Part shown: one piece after another, positions 8,164 to 17,256 of the stretch
Layout: every line of letters starts with the position of its first letter
Numbering within the stretch: position 1 is the first letter of the stretch
Source: Segatella copri
Lineage (GTDB): Bacteria; Bacteroidota; Bacteroidia; Bacteroidales; Bacteroidaceae
NCBI RefSeq assembly: GCF_019127135.1
Contig: NZ_JAHOEA010000014.1
Location: forward strand, 7,891 to 71,890
Reading direction: 5' to 3'
Length of the DNA stretch: 64,000 nucleotides
Position numbers and translations under genes: made by a program
Notes under the pieces: model-generated
What the model saw: the letters and a program-made list of their open reading frames with translations, nothing else
What the model was told of the DNA's origin: nothing
Database searches by the model: none

Positions 8164-9411
8164 ATGAAAATTGAAGATTTTAACTTTGCCGGTCACAAGG
8201 CAATCGTGCGCGTTGACTTCAACGTGCCATTGGATGAAAATGGTAATGTAACAGACGACACTCGTATCCGCGGTGCCCTTCCTACATTGAAGAAGGTACT
8301 TGCAGACGGCGGTGCGCTCATCATGATGAGCCACATGGGTAAGCCAAAGGGCAAGGTTAAACCAGAGCTTTCTCTCTCTCAGATTGTTAAGAACGTATCA
8401 GACGCTCTCGGCGTAGACGTTAAGTTCGCTAAGGACTGCGGTAACGCAGATGCTGAGGCTGCTGCCTTGAAGCCAGGTGAGGCTCTCTTGCTCGAGAACC
8501 TCCGCTTCTACCCAGAAGAGGAAGGCAAGCCAGTTGGCGTTGAGAAGGGTACTCCAGAATTCGATGCTGCTAAGGCTGAGATGAAGGAGCGTCAGAAGAA
8601 GTTCGCTGCCAAGTTGGCTTCTTACGCTGACGTATATGTAATGGACGCATTCGGTACTGCTCACCGCAAGCATGCTTCTACAGCTGTCATCGCTGATTCT
8701 TTCGACAAGGATCACAAGATGCTCGGCTTCCTGATGGAGAAGGAAGTTAAGGCTGTTGACGCAGTTCTCGGCAACATCAAGCGCCCATTCACAGCTATCA
8801 TGGGTGGTTCTAAGGTTTCTACTAAGATCGGTATCATCGAGAACCTGTTGACTAAGGTTGACAACCTGATTCTCTGCGGTGGTATGACTTATACATTCTC
8901 TAAGGCTCTCGGTGGCAAGATCGGTATGTCTATCTGCGAGGATGACAAGCTCGACGTTGCTCTCGACGTAATCAAGAAGGCTAAGGAGAACGGTGTAAAC
9001 CTCGTACTCGGCACAGACTCTATCTGCGGTGATGACTTCAAGAACGATTGCAATACTCAGGTTTGCCCATCTAACAACATCCCTGACGGATGGGAGGGAA
9101 TGGACGCAGGTCCTGAGACTCGCAAGGCTTTCGCAGCTGCCATCAAGGGTGCCAAGACTATTCTCTGGAATGGTCCTGCAGGTGTATTCGAGTTCGACAA
9201 CTTCGCAGGTGGTTCTAAGGCTATTGCTGACGCAATCGCTGAGGCTACTAAGGAAGGTGCATTCTCACTCATCGGTGGTGGTGACTCTGTAGCTTGTATC
9301 AACAAGTTCGGTTTGGCTGATCAGGTATCTTACATCTCTACAGGTGGTGGTGCTCTCCTCGAGGCTATCGAGGGTAAGGTATTGCCAGGTGTAGCAGCTA
9401 TCGAGAAGTAA
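8164..9411 (+). CDS. pgk: Phosphoglycerate kinase
   Basis: A 415-residue glycolytic enzyme interconverting 1,3-bisphosphoglycerate + ADP and 3-phosphoglycerate + ATP. N-terminal [12 protein letters not shown] and the MSHMGKPKG substrate loop are present, as are [15 protein letters not shown] and the C-terminal [13 protein letters not shown] nucleotide motif. Codon use is strongly biased to GCT/GGT/TCT/AAG, as expected for a very highly expressed gene. It is monocistronic, with its own promoter and two terminators downstream. Confidence 0.98.
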   Translation: MKIEDFNFAGHKAIVRVDFNVPLDENGNVTDDTRIRGALPTLKKVLADGGALIMMSHMGKPKGKVKPELSLSQIVKNVSDALGVDVKFAKDCGNADAEAAALKPGEALLLENLRFYPEEEGKPVGVEKGTPEFDAAKAEMKERQKKFAAKLASYADVYVMDAFGTAHRKHASTAVIADSFDKDHKMLGFLMEKEVKAVDAVLGNIKRPFTAIMGGSKVSTKIGIIENLLTKVDNLILCGGMTYTFSKALGGKIGMSICEDDKLDVALDVIKKAKENGVNLVLGTDSICGDDFKNDCNTQVCPSNNIPDGWEGMDAGPETRKAFAAAIKGAKTILWNGPAGVFEFDNFAGGSKAIADAIAEATKEGAFSLIGGGDSVACINKFGLADQVSYISTGGGALLEAIEGKVLPGVAAIEK

Positions 9412-9427
9412 TCTTATGTTTAAAAGA

Positions 9428-9449
9428 AAGCCATTTGAAAAATGGGCTT
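9428..9449 (+). terminator. First pgk terminator
   Basis: AAGCCATTT pairs with AAATGGGCTT (one bulged G), followed by ATTTTTT. Confidence 0.7.
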
Positions 9450-9472
9450 GATTTTTTACAAGAAAAAATAGG

Positions 9473-9502
9473 TTGGAGGGCATCATATGTGATGTCCTCC
9501 AA
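9473..9502 (+). terminator. Second pgk terminator
   Basis: TTGGAGGGCATCA pairs with TGATGTCCTCCAA (one G-U), a 13-bp stem with a 4-nt loop, then TTTT. Two terminators in a row suit a strongly expressed gene. Confidence 0.75.
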
Positions 9503-9653
9503 TTTTCAGTTTTAACTGAATCCCCTAATAATCTACAGATTCTCTCTATAAACAGAACTATATCCCTCAATTAAAACAAGCAACAGAAAACATAAATTCT
9601 AAAATGATTTGGTAAACTACAGGAATATAATTTTCTGATTTTAAAACGAATAC

Positions 9654-11348
9654 ATGAATTGGATTGTTAATCTCTTCACCAATACCGAGTCGGTGGCTCA
9701 CATCGCCCTACTCTACGCTATCGTGATAGCTATTGGTGTTTACCTCGGAAAGTTAAAGATTGGCGGCATTTCGTTAGGCGTCACCTTCGTACTCTTCGCA
9801 GGTATTTTGGCTGGCCACGTTGGCTTCACCGGTCCAAAGGAAATTCTCACATTCGTGCAAGACTTCGGATTGATCCTCTTCGTCTTCATGATTGGTCTCC
9901 AGGTAGGACCTGGTTTCTTCGAGAGTTTCAAGAAAGGTGGTGTTACGCTCAACATGCTTTCGGCTAGCGCTATTTTACTCAACATCCTCGTGATGTTTGG
10001 TTGCTATTATCTCTTCTTTGATACGAGCAACCCTAACAACCTGCCTATGATGATAGGTACACTCTATGGTGCGGTTACCAATACTCCGGGTCTTGGTGCT
10101 GCCAACGAGGCTTTGCTCAGCGTCTTCCCTAATGGTGCTCCAAGTATCGCCAATGGTTATGCTTGTGCTTATCCTCTTGGTGTAGTAGGCATTATCGGTG
10201 CTACTATCCTTATCAAGTACATCTGTAAGATTAATACTGCTGATGAGGAAGAACAGCTTAACGAAGAAGATGCTGCAAACCCACACGCTAAGGCCCACAA
10301 CATGCACTTGCGCGTGGAAAATGCTTACATTACAGGCAGAACGCTGAGAGAAGTTTCAGAATTCTTGAACCGTGACATTGTATGTTCCCGACTGCTCCAC
10401 AATGGCGAGGTAAGTATTCCTAACAGCAAGACTAAATTTGAGGTTGGAGATGAATTGCTCGTTGTATGTGCAGAGGCTGATGCTGAAGCCATCAAGGCTT
10501 TCATCGGACCAGAGGTTGAGGCTGAATGGGACCGCGAGAAGGATGAAGTACAGCACTTTGTTTCTCGCCGTATCATCGTTACCCGTCCAGAAATGAACGG
10601 TAAGACCTTGGGCAAGATGCACTTCTCCAGCGTATACGGCGTTAACGTAACCCGTATTTCCCGTCAGGGAATGGACATTTTTGCAGGCAGAAACCACCAC
10701 TTCCACGTAGGTGATAAGATTCTGGTTGTAGGTCCTGAAGAGAATGTGAACCGTGTGGCTGAAATCATGGGTAACTCTGTAAAGCGCCTCGATGCGCCTA
10801 ACATTGCTACTATCTTCGTAGGCATTATGGTGGGTATTATCTTCGGTTCTCTCCCATTTGCCATTCCGGGAATGCCGGTGCCTTTGAAGTTGGGTATTGC
10901 CGGAGGTCCGCTGATCATCGCCATCCTCATCGGCCGTTTCGGCTATCGCATGAAACTGGTAACTTATACGACGACTTCGGCTAATATGATGCTGCGAGAA
11001 ATAGGACTTGTACTCTTCCTGGCGAGTGTGGGAATCAAGGCTGGTGCCGGATTCTGGGACACGGTAGTACAGGGTGACGGTTTGAAATATGTGGGATGTG
11101 GTTTCCTCATCACCGTTATTCCTATCTTCATCATCGGTACGATTGCCCGCCTGAAGTTTAAGTTCAACTACTTCACCATCATGGGTATGCTCGCCGGTAC
11201 TTACACAGACCCTCCTGCATTGGCTTATGCAAATGCTTCTTGCTCTAAGGAGGCTCCAGCTGTAGGTTACTCTACAGTTTATCCTTTGAGCATGTTCCTC
11301 CGTATCTTTACAGCCCAGATTGTGGTGCTGTTCTTCTGCGGAGCGTAA
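9654..11348 (+). CDS. AspT/YidE/YbjL-type transporter with two RCK_C domains
   Basis: A 564-residue inner-membrane protein of the aspartate:alanine exchanger family. There are about five membrane helices in each half. Between them, from about residue 219 to 385, lie two TrkA-C (RCK_C) domains with the repeated pattern '[11 protein letters not shown]' and '[17 protein letters not shown]'. The second half has the typical [13 protein letters not shown] segment. The substrate cannot be read from sequence; family members exchange dicarboxylates or amino acids. It stands alone between the pgk terminators and a strong terminator at 11401. Confidence 0.92.
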   Translation: MNWIVNLFTNTESVAHIALLYAIVIAIGVYLGKLKIGGISLGVTFVLFAGILAGHVGFTGPKEILTFVQDFGLILFVFMIGLQVGPGFFESFKKGGVTLNMLSASAILLNILVMFGCYYLFFDTSNPNNLPMMIGTLYGAVTNTPGLGAANEALLSVFPNGAPSIANGYACAYPLGVVGIIGATILIKYICKINTADEEEQLNEEDAANPHAKAHNMHLRVENAYITGRTLREVSEFLNRDIVCSRLLHNGEVSIPNSKTKFEVGDELLVVCAEADAEAIKAFIGPEVEAEWDREKDEVQHFVSRRIIVTRPEMNGKTLGKMHFSSVYGVNVTRISRQGMDIFAGRNHHFHVGDKILVVGPEENVNRVAEIMGNSVKRLDAPNIATIFVGIMVGIIFGSLPFAIPGMPVPLKLGIAGGPLIIAILIGRFGYRMKLVTYTTTSANMMLREIGLVLFLASVGIKAGAGFWDTVVQGDGLKYVGCGFLITVIPIFIIGTIARLKFKFNYFTIMGMLAGTYTDPPALAYANASCSKEAPAVGYSTVYPLSMFLRIFTAQIVVLFFCGA

Positions 11349-11400
11349 GGCTTACAAAAGTTAACAAAACGACTAGTAATAGTTATAAATTATAAAAGAG

Positions 11401-11433
11401 GTGCACAAAGACAAAAATTTGTGCACTTTTTTT
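11401..11433 (+). terminator. Terminator after the AspT-type transporter
   Basis: GTGCACAAA pairs perfectly with TTTGTGCAC across an 8-nt loop, followed by seven T. Confidence 0.9.
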
Positions 11434-11464
11434 GTTGTCTTTTCAGAAATTCTTCGTACCTTTG
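11431..11464 (+). promoter_or_regulatory. Promoter of the sodium-pump gene set
   Basis: -7 box TACCTTTG at 11457-11464; TTG at 11435-11437 lies 19 bp upstream. The leader is about 100 nt and contains a 7-bp hairpin (TAGGAAC/GTTCCTA, 11494-11514). Confidence 0.7.
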
Positions 11465-11570
11465 AGCACAAGAAACAAACCTAATGAATCTTCTAGGAAC
11501 AGCAACAGTTCCTACATGATGCAGTTTTTTCGAAACATGAAACAATAACCCTATAAACGTTAGTAAGCGT

Positions 11571-12599
11571 ATGAAGAAATTGGGATTTCTGATAACCATG
11601 CTAGTCATCACTTCCTTGCCCGCTTGGAGTCAAGGAGCCAAAAGCATCCGTATAACGGAGGTGATGACCGACAACCGTACCAATCTTGTAGATGAGTACG
11701 GGCAGCACAAACCATGGGTGGAATTGAGCAATTCCTCCTTTACCACGTATAATGTACGCGGTATGTTCCTAACCACCGACAGACGAGTTCTCAACAAGAA
11801 CCTGTCGCCCGAAGTACGTCGGCAAATGATGTATCCATTGCCGAACAATGAACCCCGAACCATGCTGGGCGGCAAGAAGAGCATCGTCATCTTCGATAGC
11901 AGTAGCTGGTACAAGGACGGTTGGAACGGGCAGTATTGGAAGGCAAAGGATTCTTCCAACACCGGACCTTTTCATCTCAATCTTATTCTGCAGGAAAAGA
12001 AGTCCAACTGGATAGCACTTTATGATGGAAACGCCGTAGATCTGATAGACTCCGTGAGTGTGCCTGTATTGGCAGCCAACGAGAGCTATGCACTGAGCAG
12101 TGATTTCAAGACATGGAATAAAGCCATTGCCGGATTCATCACCCCGGGTTATCTGCCACAAAACGCCGGTTTGAGTAAAGCCCAGCAATTGAAGAAAAGC
12201 GACCCGTACGGAATAGGAATCGCCGTACTTTCAATGGGAATCGTATTTGCCTGCCTTGCTCTCCTCTTCATCGTGTTCTGGGCTTTCGGAACCTACATGA
12301 AACATAAACAGCGCATCGCCCGTGCTACAGAGAAACACGCCACCTTATTATATAAGACAGGAAAGAAGACCATCGAGGTTACGCAAGACCTCAGCCATAA
12401 GACCAATGTGATTCTGAAGGATGGTTTAGAAACCAAGGGTATTGATAAGGAGATTTACATGGCAGTCATCTCCCTTGCACTACAGGAATATCTGGAAGAT
12501 GTTCACGATGTAGAATCAGGCATTATCACCATCAAACCTAAACAGACAAGATGGAATGCTCCGAAATTCAACAACAATAATAACAATGCTAAAATATAA
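11571..12599 (+). CDS. Lamin-tail domain fused to OadG-like sodium-pump gamma subunit
   Basis: 342 residues. A signal peptide ends near SLPAWSQ. An extracytoplasmic lamin-tail-like beta domain follows (IRITEVMTDNRTNLVDEYG, with WVELSN and VDLIDSVSVP strands). Then comes a membrane helix at about 216-240 and a cytoplasmic OadG-like tail (ALQEYLEDVHDVESGIITIK). OadG/MmdC-type gamma subunits are normally short single-TM proteins that stabilise the Na+-pumping decarboxylase. The extra periplasmic LTD is a Bacteroidetes feature of unknown role. It is followed 5 bp later by the biotin carrier gene and then the beta subunit. Confidence 0.85.
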   Translation: MKKLGFLITMLVITSLPAWSQGAKSIRITEVMTDNRTNLVDEYGQHKPWVELSNSSFTTYNVRGMFLTTDRRVLNKNLSPEVRRQMMYPLPNNEPRTMLGGKKSIVIFDSSSWYKDGWNGQYWKAKDSSNTGPFHLNLILQEKKSNWIALYDGNAVDLIDSVSVPVLAANESYALSSDFKTWNKAIAGFITPGYLPQNAGLSKAQQLKKSDPYGIGIAVLSMGIVFACLALLFIVFWAFGTYMKHKQRIARATEKHATLLYKTGKKTIEVTQDLSHKTNVILKDGLETKGIDKEIYMAVISLALQEYLEDVHDVESGIITIKPKQTRWNAPKFNNNNNNAKI

Positions 12600-12604
12600 A
12601 AACT

Positions 12605-13093
12605 ATGGCAAAGTACGAATATAAGGTTAAAGGCGTAGATTACGTCGTTGAAATACAGGATATTGAAGGCAATATCGCCAATGTTACCGTAAATGGAATT
12701 CCATTCGAAGTGGAAATGAAACAGCCGGTTAAGGCTGGCAAGCAGAAAGTAAAGTTAAGTGAAGAGCGAAGAGTGAAGAGTGAAGAATTCAACAGTTCTT
12801 CTTCTGCTGCAACAAATGCAAGTTCTGCAACAAACGAAAGTTCCGCACCAACCACCAAAACAGCGGCAGCCGCTGCCTCTGGCAAGCCAGTGGTAGCTCC
12901 TCTGCCTGGCACAATCAACGAAATCAAGGTAAAAGTTGGTGACAAGGTGAACGCAGGCGATACGGTTGTCGTTCTCGAAGCTATGAAGATGCAGAACAAC
13001 ATCGATGCAGAAACCTCGGGAACCATTGCCAGCATCAACGTGAATAAGGGCGACGCTGTGATGGAAGGAGACACGCTTGTGACAATCGCTTAA
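12605..13093 (+). CDS. Biotin carboxyl carrier subunit of sodium-pumping decarboxylase
   Basis: A 162-residue carrier protein. The C-terminal biotinyl domain (about 85-162) contains EAMKM with the biotin-accepting Lys128 and the flanking PLPGTINEIKVKVGDKV and GDTLVTIA strands. An Ala/Ser/Thr-rich linker links it to an N-terminal segment. It shuttles CO2 from the carboxyltransferase to the membrane beta subunit. Odd feature: residues about 52-62 (KLSEERRVKSEEF) are encoded by a GTGAAGAG-type repeat that also occurs in the non-coding gap at 23075-23100. Confidence 0.93.
   Translation: MAKYEYKVKGVDYVVEIQDIEGNIANVTVNGIPFEVEMKQPVKAGKQKVKLSEERRVKSEEFNSSSSAATNASSATNESSAPTTKTAAAAASGKPVVAPLPGTINEIKVKVGDKVNAGDTVVVLEAMKMQNNIDAETSGTIASINVNKGDAVMEGDTLVTIA
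12759..12790. repeat. GAAGAGTGAAGAG repeat inside the biotin-carrier linker
   Basis: Three tandem 7-8-bp units of the GTGAAGA type ending in GAAGAATTC are in frame within the carrier protein. The intergenic stretch 23078-23099 has the same AGTGAAAAGTGAAGAATTC ending. Confidence 0.7.
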
Positions 13094-13155
13094 TAAGCGA
13101 TAAAGTAGGAACAACTATGATTACTCTTTCTAACAAGAAGACTAATCATAAAATT

Positions 13156-13217
13156 CAATGTTCAACTTTCAAAGTTCAAAGTAAATCAATGTTCAACTTT
13201 CAAAGTTCAAAGTAAAT
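13156..13217. repeat. Two tandem 31-bp copies of a heptad-type repeat
   Basis: Units 13156-13186 and 13187-13217, each reading CAATGTTCAACTTTCAAAGT then TCAAAGTAAAT. The second copy ends one base before the ATG of the beta-subunit gene, so it replaces any ribosome-binding site. Confidence 0.9.
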
Positions 13218-13218
13218 T

Positions 13219-14367
13219 ATGGATTTCATCATACAAAACTTCAATGAGTTTCTTACCTTCACGGGCTTTGCCAACGCCTCGGCAGGAAACCTCATCATGA
13301 TTCTGGTGGGAGCACTCTTTATCTGGCTCGCCATCAAGAAAGATTTTGAGCCGCTGCTCCTGGTTCCTATCGGACTGGGAATCATTCTTGGCAACATTCC
13401 ATTCCGTGCCGATGCAGGACTCGAAATAGGTTTATACGAAGACAACTCCGTTCTGAACATCTTCTACCAGGGAGTGAAACAGGGCTGGTACCCGCCACTC
13501 GTATTCCTGGGCATTGGAGCCATGACCGACTTCTCGGCGCTCATTTCCAATCCGAAACTCATCCTGATTGGAGCCGCTGCCCAATTTGGAATCTTCGGCG
13601 CCTACATGATTGCCCTGGCTCTTGGGTTTGAACCTAACCAGGCAGCAGGCATTGCCATTATCGGAGGTGCAGACGGACCAACCGCCATCTTCCTGAGCAG
13701 CAAACTGAGTCCGAACCTCATGGGAGCCATTGCGGTTTGTGCCTACTCTTACATGGCACTGGTGCCTGTAATCCAGCCACCTTTGATGCGACTGCTTACA
13801 ACCAAGAAAGAGCGCGTCATCAAGATGAAACCGGCACGTCAGGTTTCACAGACCGAAAAGATTCTATTCCCTATCATCGGTCTGCTTCTCACCACCTTCA
13901 TCGTTCCGTCCGGTTTGCCATTGCTAGGAATGCTGTTCTTCGGAAATCTTCTGAAAGAGAGCGGTAAGACAACCCGACTTGCCAAGACAGCAAGCAGCAG
14001 CTTGAATGACATTGTCGTCATCCTCCTCGGTCTGACCGTAGGCTGCTCTACCCAGGCTTCAGAGTTTCTGACATTGAATACCATCAAGATCTTTGCTCTC
14101 GGTGCTCTTGCATTTATCATCGCATCGGCAAGCGGAATATTATTCGTAAAGCTGATGAATCTCTTCTTGCCAAAAGGCAAGAAACTAAACCCACTTATCG
14201 GAAACGCCGGAGTGAGTGCCGTACCAATGAGTGCACGCATCTCCAACAACCTGGGTCTGGAATACGACCGCCACAACTTCCTTCTCATGCACGCCATGGG
14301 ACCAAACGTTGCGGGAGTCATTGGTTCTGCCGTTGCAGCCGGAGCTTTGCTGGGATTCTTCAATTAA
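13219..14367 (+). CDS. Sodium-ion-translocating decarboxylase beta subunit (OadB/MmdB type)
   Basis: A 382-residue polytopic membrane protein that decarboxylates the carboxybiotin and exports Na+. The family motifs are present: FLGIGAMTDFSALISNP, the GGADGPTAIFLSSKLSP loop with the catalytic-region Asp, and the C-terminal NAGVSAVPMSARI and HAMGPNVAGVIGSA segments. With the gamma and carrier genes it forms an operon. The carboxyltransferase (alpha) subunit that would fix the substrate (oxaloacetate or methylmalonyl-CoA) is not in the window. Its start codon directly follows a tandem repeat with no recognisable SD. Confidence 0.95.
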   Translation: MDFIIQNFNEFLTFTGFANASAGNLIMILVGALFIWLAIKKDFEPLLLVPIGLGIILGNIPFRADAGLEIGLYEDNSVLNIFYQGVKQGWYPPLVFLGIGAMTDFSALISNPKLILIGAAAQFGIFGAYMIALALGFEPNQAAGIAIIGGADGPTAIFLSSKLSPNLMGAIAVCAYSYMALVPVIQPPLMRLLTTKKERVIKMKPARQVSQTEKILFPIIGLLLTTFIVPSGLPLLGMLFFGNLLKESGKTTRLAKTASSSLNDIVVILLGLTVGCSTQASEFLTLNTIKIFALGALAFIIASASGILFVKLMNLFLPKGKKLNPLIGNAGVSAVPMSARISNNLGLEYDRHNFLLMHAMGPNVAGVIGSAVAAGALLGFFN

Positions 14368-14416
14368 AAATTGAGCCATCAAGCTACCCCTCCAAGATAA
14401 GCACATAAAAAAGAAT

Positions 14417-14467
14417 CGCCCTGAAAGGACAAAAGCATCTTACATCCAATGCTTTCCCTTCAGGGCG
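14417..14467. terminator. Bidirectional terminator, CGCCCTG repeat family copy 3
   Basis: Outer arms CGCCCTGAAAGG and CCTTCAGGGCG with an inner AAAGCAT/ATGCTTT pair. T-runs lie on both sides, so it serves the beta-subunit gene and the convergent lipoprotein gene. Confidence 0.85.
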
Positions 14468-14483
14468 ACTTTTTTATTCTATT

Positions 14484-15287
14484 TTAGCTCTTAACCCGCA
14501 TGCTCATTTTTCCTTCAAAGGAAATGATAACCTCAACCTGATAACTCAAACTGCTGTCAGGCATTGCCAGCACAGCAAGATAATGAATACCAGCTTCATC
14601 TATCTTATTGAATACGATGTCGCTCAATATAGCCTGATTCAAGAACGAAGCAGGAACCTGCTTACCGAAATCCTTCTTATAGAAATCACGAGAGAACAGA
14701 CGGTTGGCACCATGATAGACATGCAGATTCACAATATTATCGTAATAAACATTGTCTACCTCAACACCATCATCATTATAAGAACTCTTGTAGACCTTAT
14801 AACTTGTTGGGTTAACCTGTACGTAGAGATGATATTTCTCATCGCCCCTTACAACCACCGTATCACGTTTGATCAGCGTATTCTGATTCAGCGCCACAGA
14901 AGCACGATTGTGGATGAACTGCTGCAAATAAGATTTATCTTCCGTCTTCACCAGCTTCACCACATCTCCATTCTGCACTTTAAACTGGAAAATATGCTCA
15001 GCCTGTTTTACAATCGGATATTTTGCCATATTAGCACCCTTCATTACAAGCGTATCGCCAGCAATGTAGAAGTAGACAGGCTGACTGGTAGAATCAGGAT
15101 AATAAATCGTGTCGCCCTTAACGCGAAACGCTACATCATCCTCATCGTCATCGTTCAGCCAAATGCCTTGCAACATTTTCTTAGCCGCAGCATCTTCCTT
15201 TACCTCCTGTTGCTTTTCGGTCTTCTGACCACAAGCAACAAAAGCCAAGATACAGCCGAGCAGCCATAAATTAACTATCTTTTTCAT
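14484..15287 (-). CDS. Hypothetical lipoprotein (DUF4738-like)
   Basis: 267 residues starting with a lipoprotein signal (LLGCILAFVAC, acylated Cys near residue 19). The mature part is beta-rich: a short charged linker, then YYPDSTSQPVYFYIAGDTLVMKG and repeated strand patterns. It resembles Bacteroidales lipoproteins labelled DUF4738, but I assign that family only tentatively. There are no catalytic motifs. It follows rfbC by 45 bp on the same strand. Confidence 0.7.
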   Translation of the reverse strand: MKKIVNLWLLGCILAFVACGQKTEKQQEVKEDAAAKKMLQGIWLNDDDEDDVAFRVKGDTIYYPDSTSQPVYFYIAGDTLVMKGANMAKYPIVKQAEHIFQFKVQNGDVVKLVKTEDKSYLQQFIHNRASVALNQNTLIKRDTVVVRGDEKYHLYVQVNPTSYKVYKSSYNDDGVEVDNVYYDNIVNLHVYHGANRLFSRDFYKKDFGKQVPASFLNQAILSDIVFNKIDEAGIHYLAVLAMPDSSLSYQVEVIISFEGKMSMRVKS

Positions 15288-15332
15288 GATGAGTTCTTTA
15301 AATAAATTAATCGGTAAAAGCCTGTACCAATT

Positions 15333-15887
15333 CTACTCGAAATAATCAGCCTCTTCGAAAGACTTTGCCTTGATTCTGTCTTTTTCAGACGTAAGTACCT
15401 CTACTCCTTCAATAGGCCATTCTATCCCGATGGTAGGATCATCCCAATGAATGCTGGCTTCATGTTCAGGAGCATAAACGTTGTCAACCTTATAAGTAAA
15501 GATTGCTTCGTCGCTCAGTACAAGAAAACCATGGGCAAAACCGCGAGGAATGAAAAACTGACGTTTGTTCTCTCCACTCAATTCTACCATTACATATTTA
15601 CCGAAAGTCTTGCTGCCCTTTCGCAGGTCAACAGCAACATCCAGCACGCAGCCCTTGATGACACGCACCAACTTAGCCTGCGAGAATTCACCTTTCTGAT
15701 AATGCAAACCTCTGAGCACACCACGAGCCGACATCGATTCATTGTCTTGCACAAACACCACATGCCCTCCAACGTGAGCATCGAATTCAGCCTGCTTCCA
15801 TGCCTCAAAGAAATAGCCGCGAGCATCATCAAATACCCGAGGTTCTATCAGCCAGACTCCTTCTATTTCTGTCTCTGTATATTTCAT
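15333..15887 (-). CDS. rfbC: dTDP-4-dehydrorhamnose 3,5-epimerase
   Basis: A 184-residue cupin-fold epimerase in dTDP-L-rhamnose synthesis. RGLHYQKG holds the catalytic His, and FFIPRGFAHGFLVLS and YAPEHEASIHWDDPTIGIEWP are family signatures. The length is typical. The other rhamnose genes (rfbA, rfbB, rfbD) are not in the window. It has its own promoter at 15915. Confidence 0.96.
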   Translation of the reverse strand: MKYTETEIEGVWLIEPRVFDDARGYFFEAWKQAEFDAHVGGHVVFVQDNESMSARGVLRGLHYQKGEFSQAKLVRVIKGCVLDVAVDLRKGSKTFGKYVMVELSGENKRQFFIPRGFAHGFLVLSDEAIFTYKVDNVYAPEHEASIHWDDPTIGIEWPIEGVEVLTSEKDRIKAKSFEEADYFE

Positions 15888-15914
15888 CGATTAATACCTT
15901 ATTTATTTTAGGCA

Positions 15915-15945
15915 CAAAGGTAATACTTTTTCCCGAAACGACAAA
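15915..15945 (-). promoter_or_regulatory. rfbC promoter
   Basis: Minus-strand TACCTTTG (15922-15915) with a TTTG -33 element at 15945-15942 and a 19-bp spacer. Confidence 0.75.
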
Positions 15946-15993
15946 ACAAATTAGACTTTTTATGATTTCATCGAAAATTTTCTCTATTTTCTG

Positions 15994-16024
15994 TTGGTCA
16001 TTTCCGAAAAAATCACTACCTTTG
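15994..16024 (+). promoter_or_regulatory. Promoter of the HU-SPOR gene
   Basis: TTG at 15994-15996, a 20-bp spacer, and TACCTTTG at 16017-16024. The predicted transcription start is at or within a few bases of the GTG at 16030, so the mRNA may have almost no leader. Confidence 0.75.
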
Positions 16025-16029
16025 CAAAC

Positions 16030-17148
16030 GTGAATAGACTAGAAAGACATATAGAGATCCTACTTTTGAGCAACGATTGCGTGATTGTCCCAGGATTTGG
16101 TGGCTTCATGGCTCATCATGTAGATGCGCGTTACGATGGCAGAGACAGCATGTTTTTGCCACCGCTGAGAACTATTGGCTTCAATCCGCAACTCCAGATG
16201 AACGATTCTCTCCTTGCACTTTCGTATGTTGAAGCATACGACATCAGCTATCCGGAAGCTTTGAACCGCATTGCTGATGAGGTAACAGAGATGCGTCAGA
16301 CTCTGGAGAATTCAGGCAAATTTGAACTGAACGATATTGGCACCATCATATTGAACGAAGACGGAAACTACACCTTCGAACCATGTGAGGCAGGCATCCT
16401 TACACCTGAGTTGTATGGCTTGGGTGGCTTAAACATGCTCCCACTTGCGCAGATTTCTGCAGAAGAGGCTCAGAAGGCTGAAGATTCTGCTGCTTCAATC
16501 ATAGAAATGCCAGCAAAGACAGTAGAAAACAATCGTACAGAAAGCAAAGTCAAGAATCAAGATAGTAACCAGAAGATGGAGAGCGGACTCTCTGTCAACA
16601 GTTCCGTGTTCGTTAACGATGAAGACGAAAAAGAATCAAATGCCGAATTTATCAGCATCAAGAAGAGCTGGTTGCGCAATATTGCAGCAGCCTGCATCGC
16701 TCTCATTGCATTCTTCACCTACTCTTCTCCATTGGGAACACCAACCGTTCAGAAGAGCCAAATCGACACAGGTATGTTGAACCGCATCATGCCTAAGGAG
16801 ATCAATAAAGTTGCGCAACCTCAAGAACTGGTTCTTAGTACAGAATCTCAAGCAGAAGAAAGCATTCCTGCCAAGTCTGTCAACATGGCTCAGGACAATG
16901 AATTACAAGCAGCTTCTTCTTACTATAGCATCGTTTTGGCAAGTCGTGTTACCAAGCGCAATGCAGCGAGCTATGCAGAACTCCTCCAAAACAAGGGATT
17001 CAAGGAAGCCAGAGTGTTGATTACGGATAATAATGTGAAAGTTATATACGGAACTTACTCTACCGAGGGCGAAGCTTATTCTGCTCTCAACCGCTTACAT
17101 AACTATGATGCCTTTACAGACGGCTGGATTACGAAAGTAAAAGAATAG
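16030..17148 (+). CDS. HU-CCDC81-like / TM / SPOR protein
   Basis: 372 residues. Residues 1-130 resemble the bacterial HU-CCDC81 type: RLERHIEILLLSNDCVIVPG then GGFMAHH, followed by a second HU-like part (DSLLALSYVEAYDISYPEAL, KFELNDIGTIILNEDGNYTF). A charged linker leads to one membrane helix at about 216-236 (WLRNIAAACIALIAFF). A C-terminal SPOR domain covers about 298-372 (YYSIVLASRV, VIYGTYSTEGEAYSALNRL). SPOR domains bind denuded septal peptidoglycan, so the protein probably works at the division site. I start at GTG 16030 because the frame upstream overlaps the promoter. Function is inferred from architecture. Confidence 0.87.
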   Translation: MNRLERHIEILLLSNDCVIVPGFGGFMAHHVDARYDGRDSMFLPPLRTIGFNPQLQMNDSLLALSYVEAYDISYPEALNRIADEVTEMRQTLENSGKFELNDIGTIILNEDGNYTFEPCEAGILTPELYGLGGLNMLPLAQISAEEAQKAEDSAASIIEMPAKTVENNRTESKVKNQDSNQKMESGLSVNSSVFVNDEDEKESNAEFISIKKSWLRNIAAACIALIAFFTYSSPLGTPTVQKSQIDTGMLNRIMPKEINKVAQPQELVLSTESQAEESIPAKSVNMAQDNELQAASSYYSIVLASRVTKRNAASYAELLQNKGFKEARVLITDNNVKVIYGTYSTEGEAYSALNRLHNYDAFTDGWITKVKE

Positions 17149-17177
17149 TTGACAGTTAAGAGTTTATAGTTTATAGC
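17148..17177. repeat. Heptad-type repeat (HU-SPOR / FHA gap)
   Basis: Consecutive 7-mers GTTGACA, GTTAAGA, GTTTATA, GTTTATA directly after the stop codon. It is one of about a dozen such sites in the window. Confidence 0.8.
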
Positions 17178-17256
17178 TAGAACAAAGAGCAAGGAAAATC
17201 GGAAGCTTTTACAACACATTATTATAAAATATAGACAGAAAAGTAAGAACAAGAAT

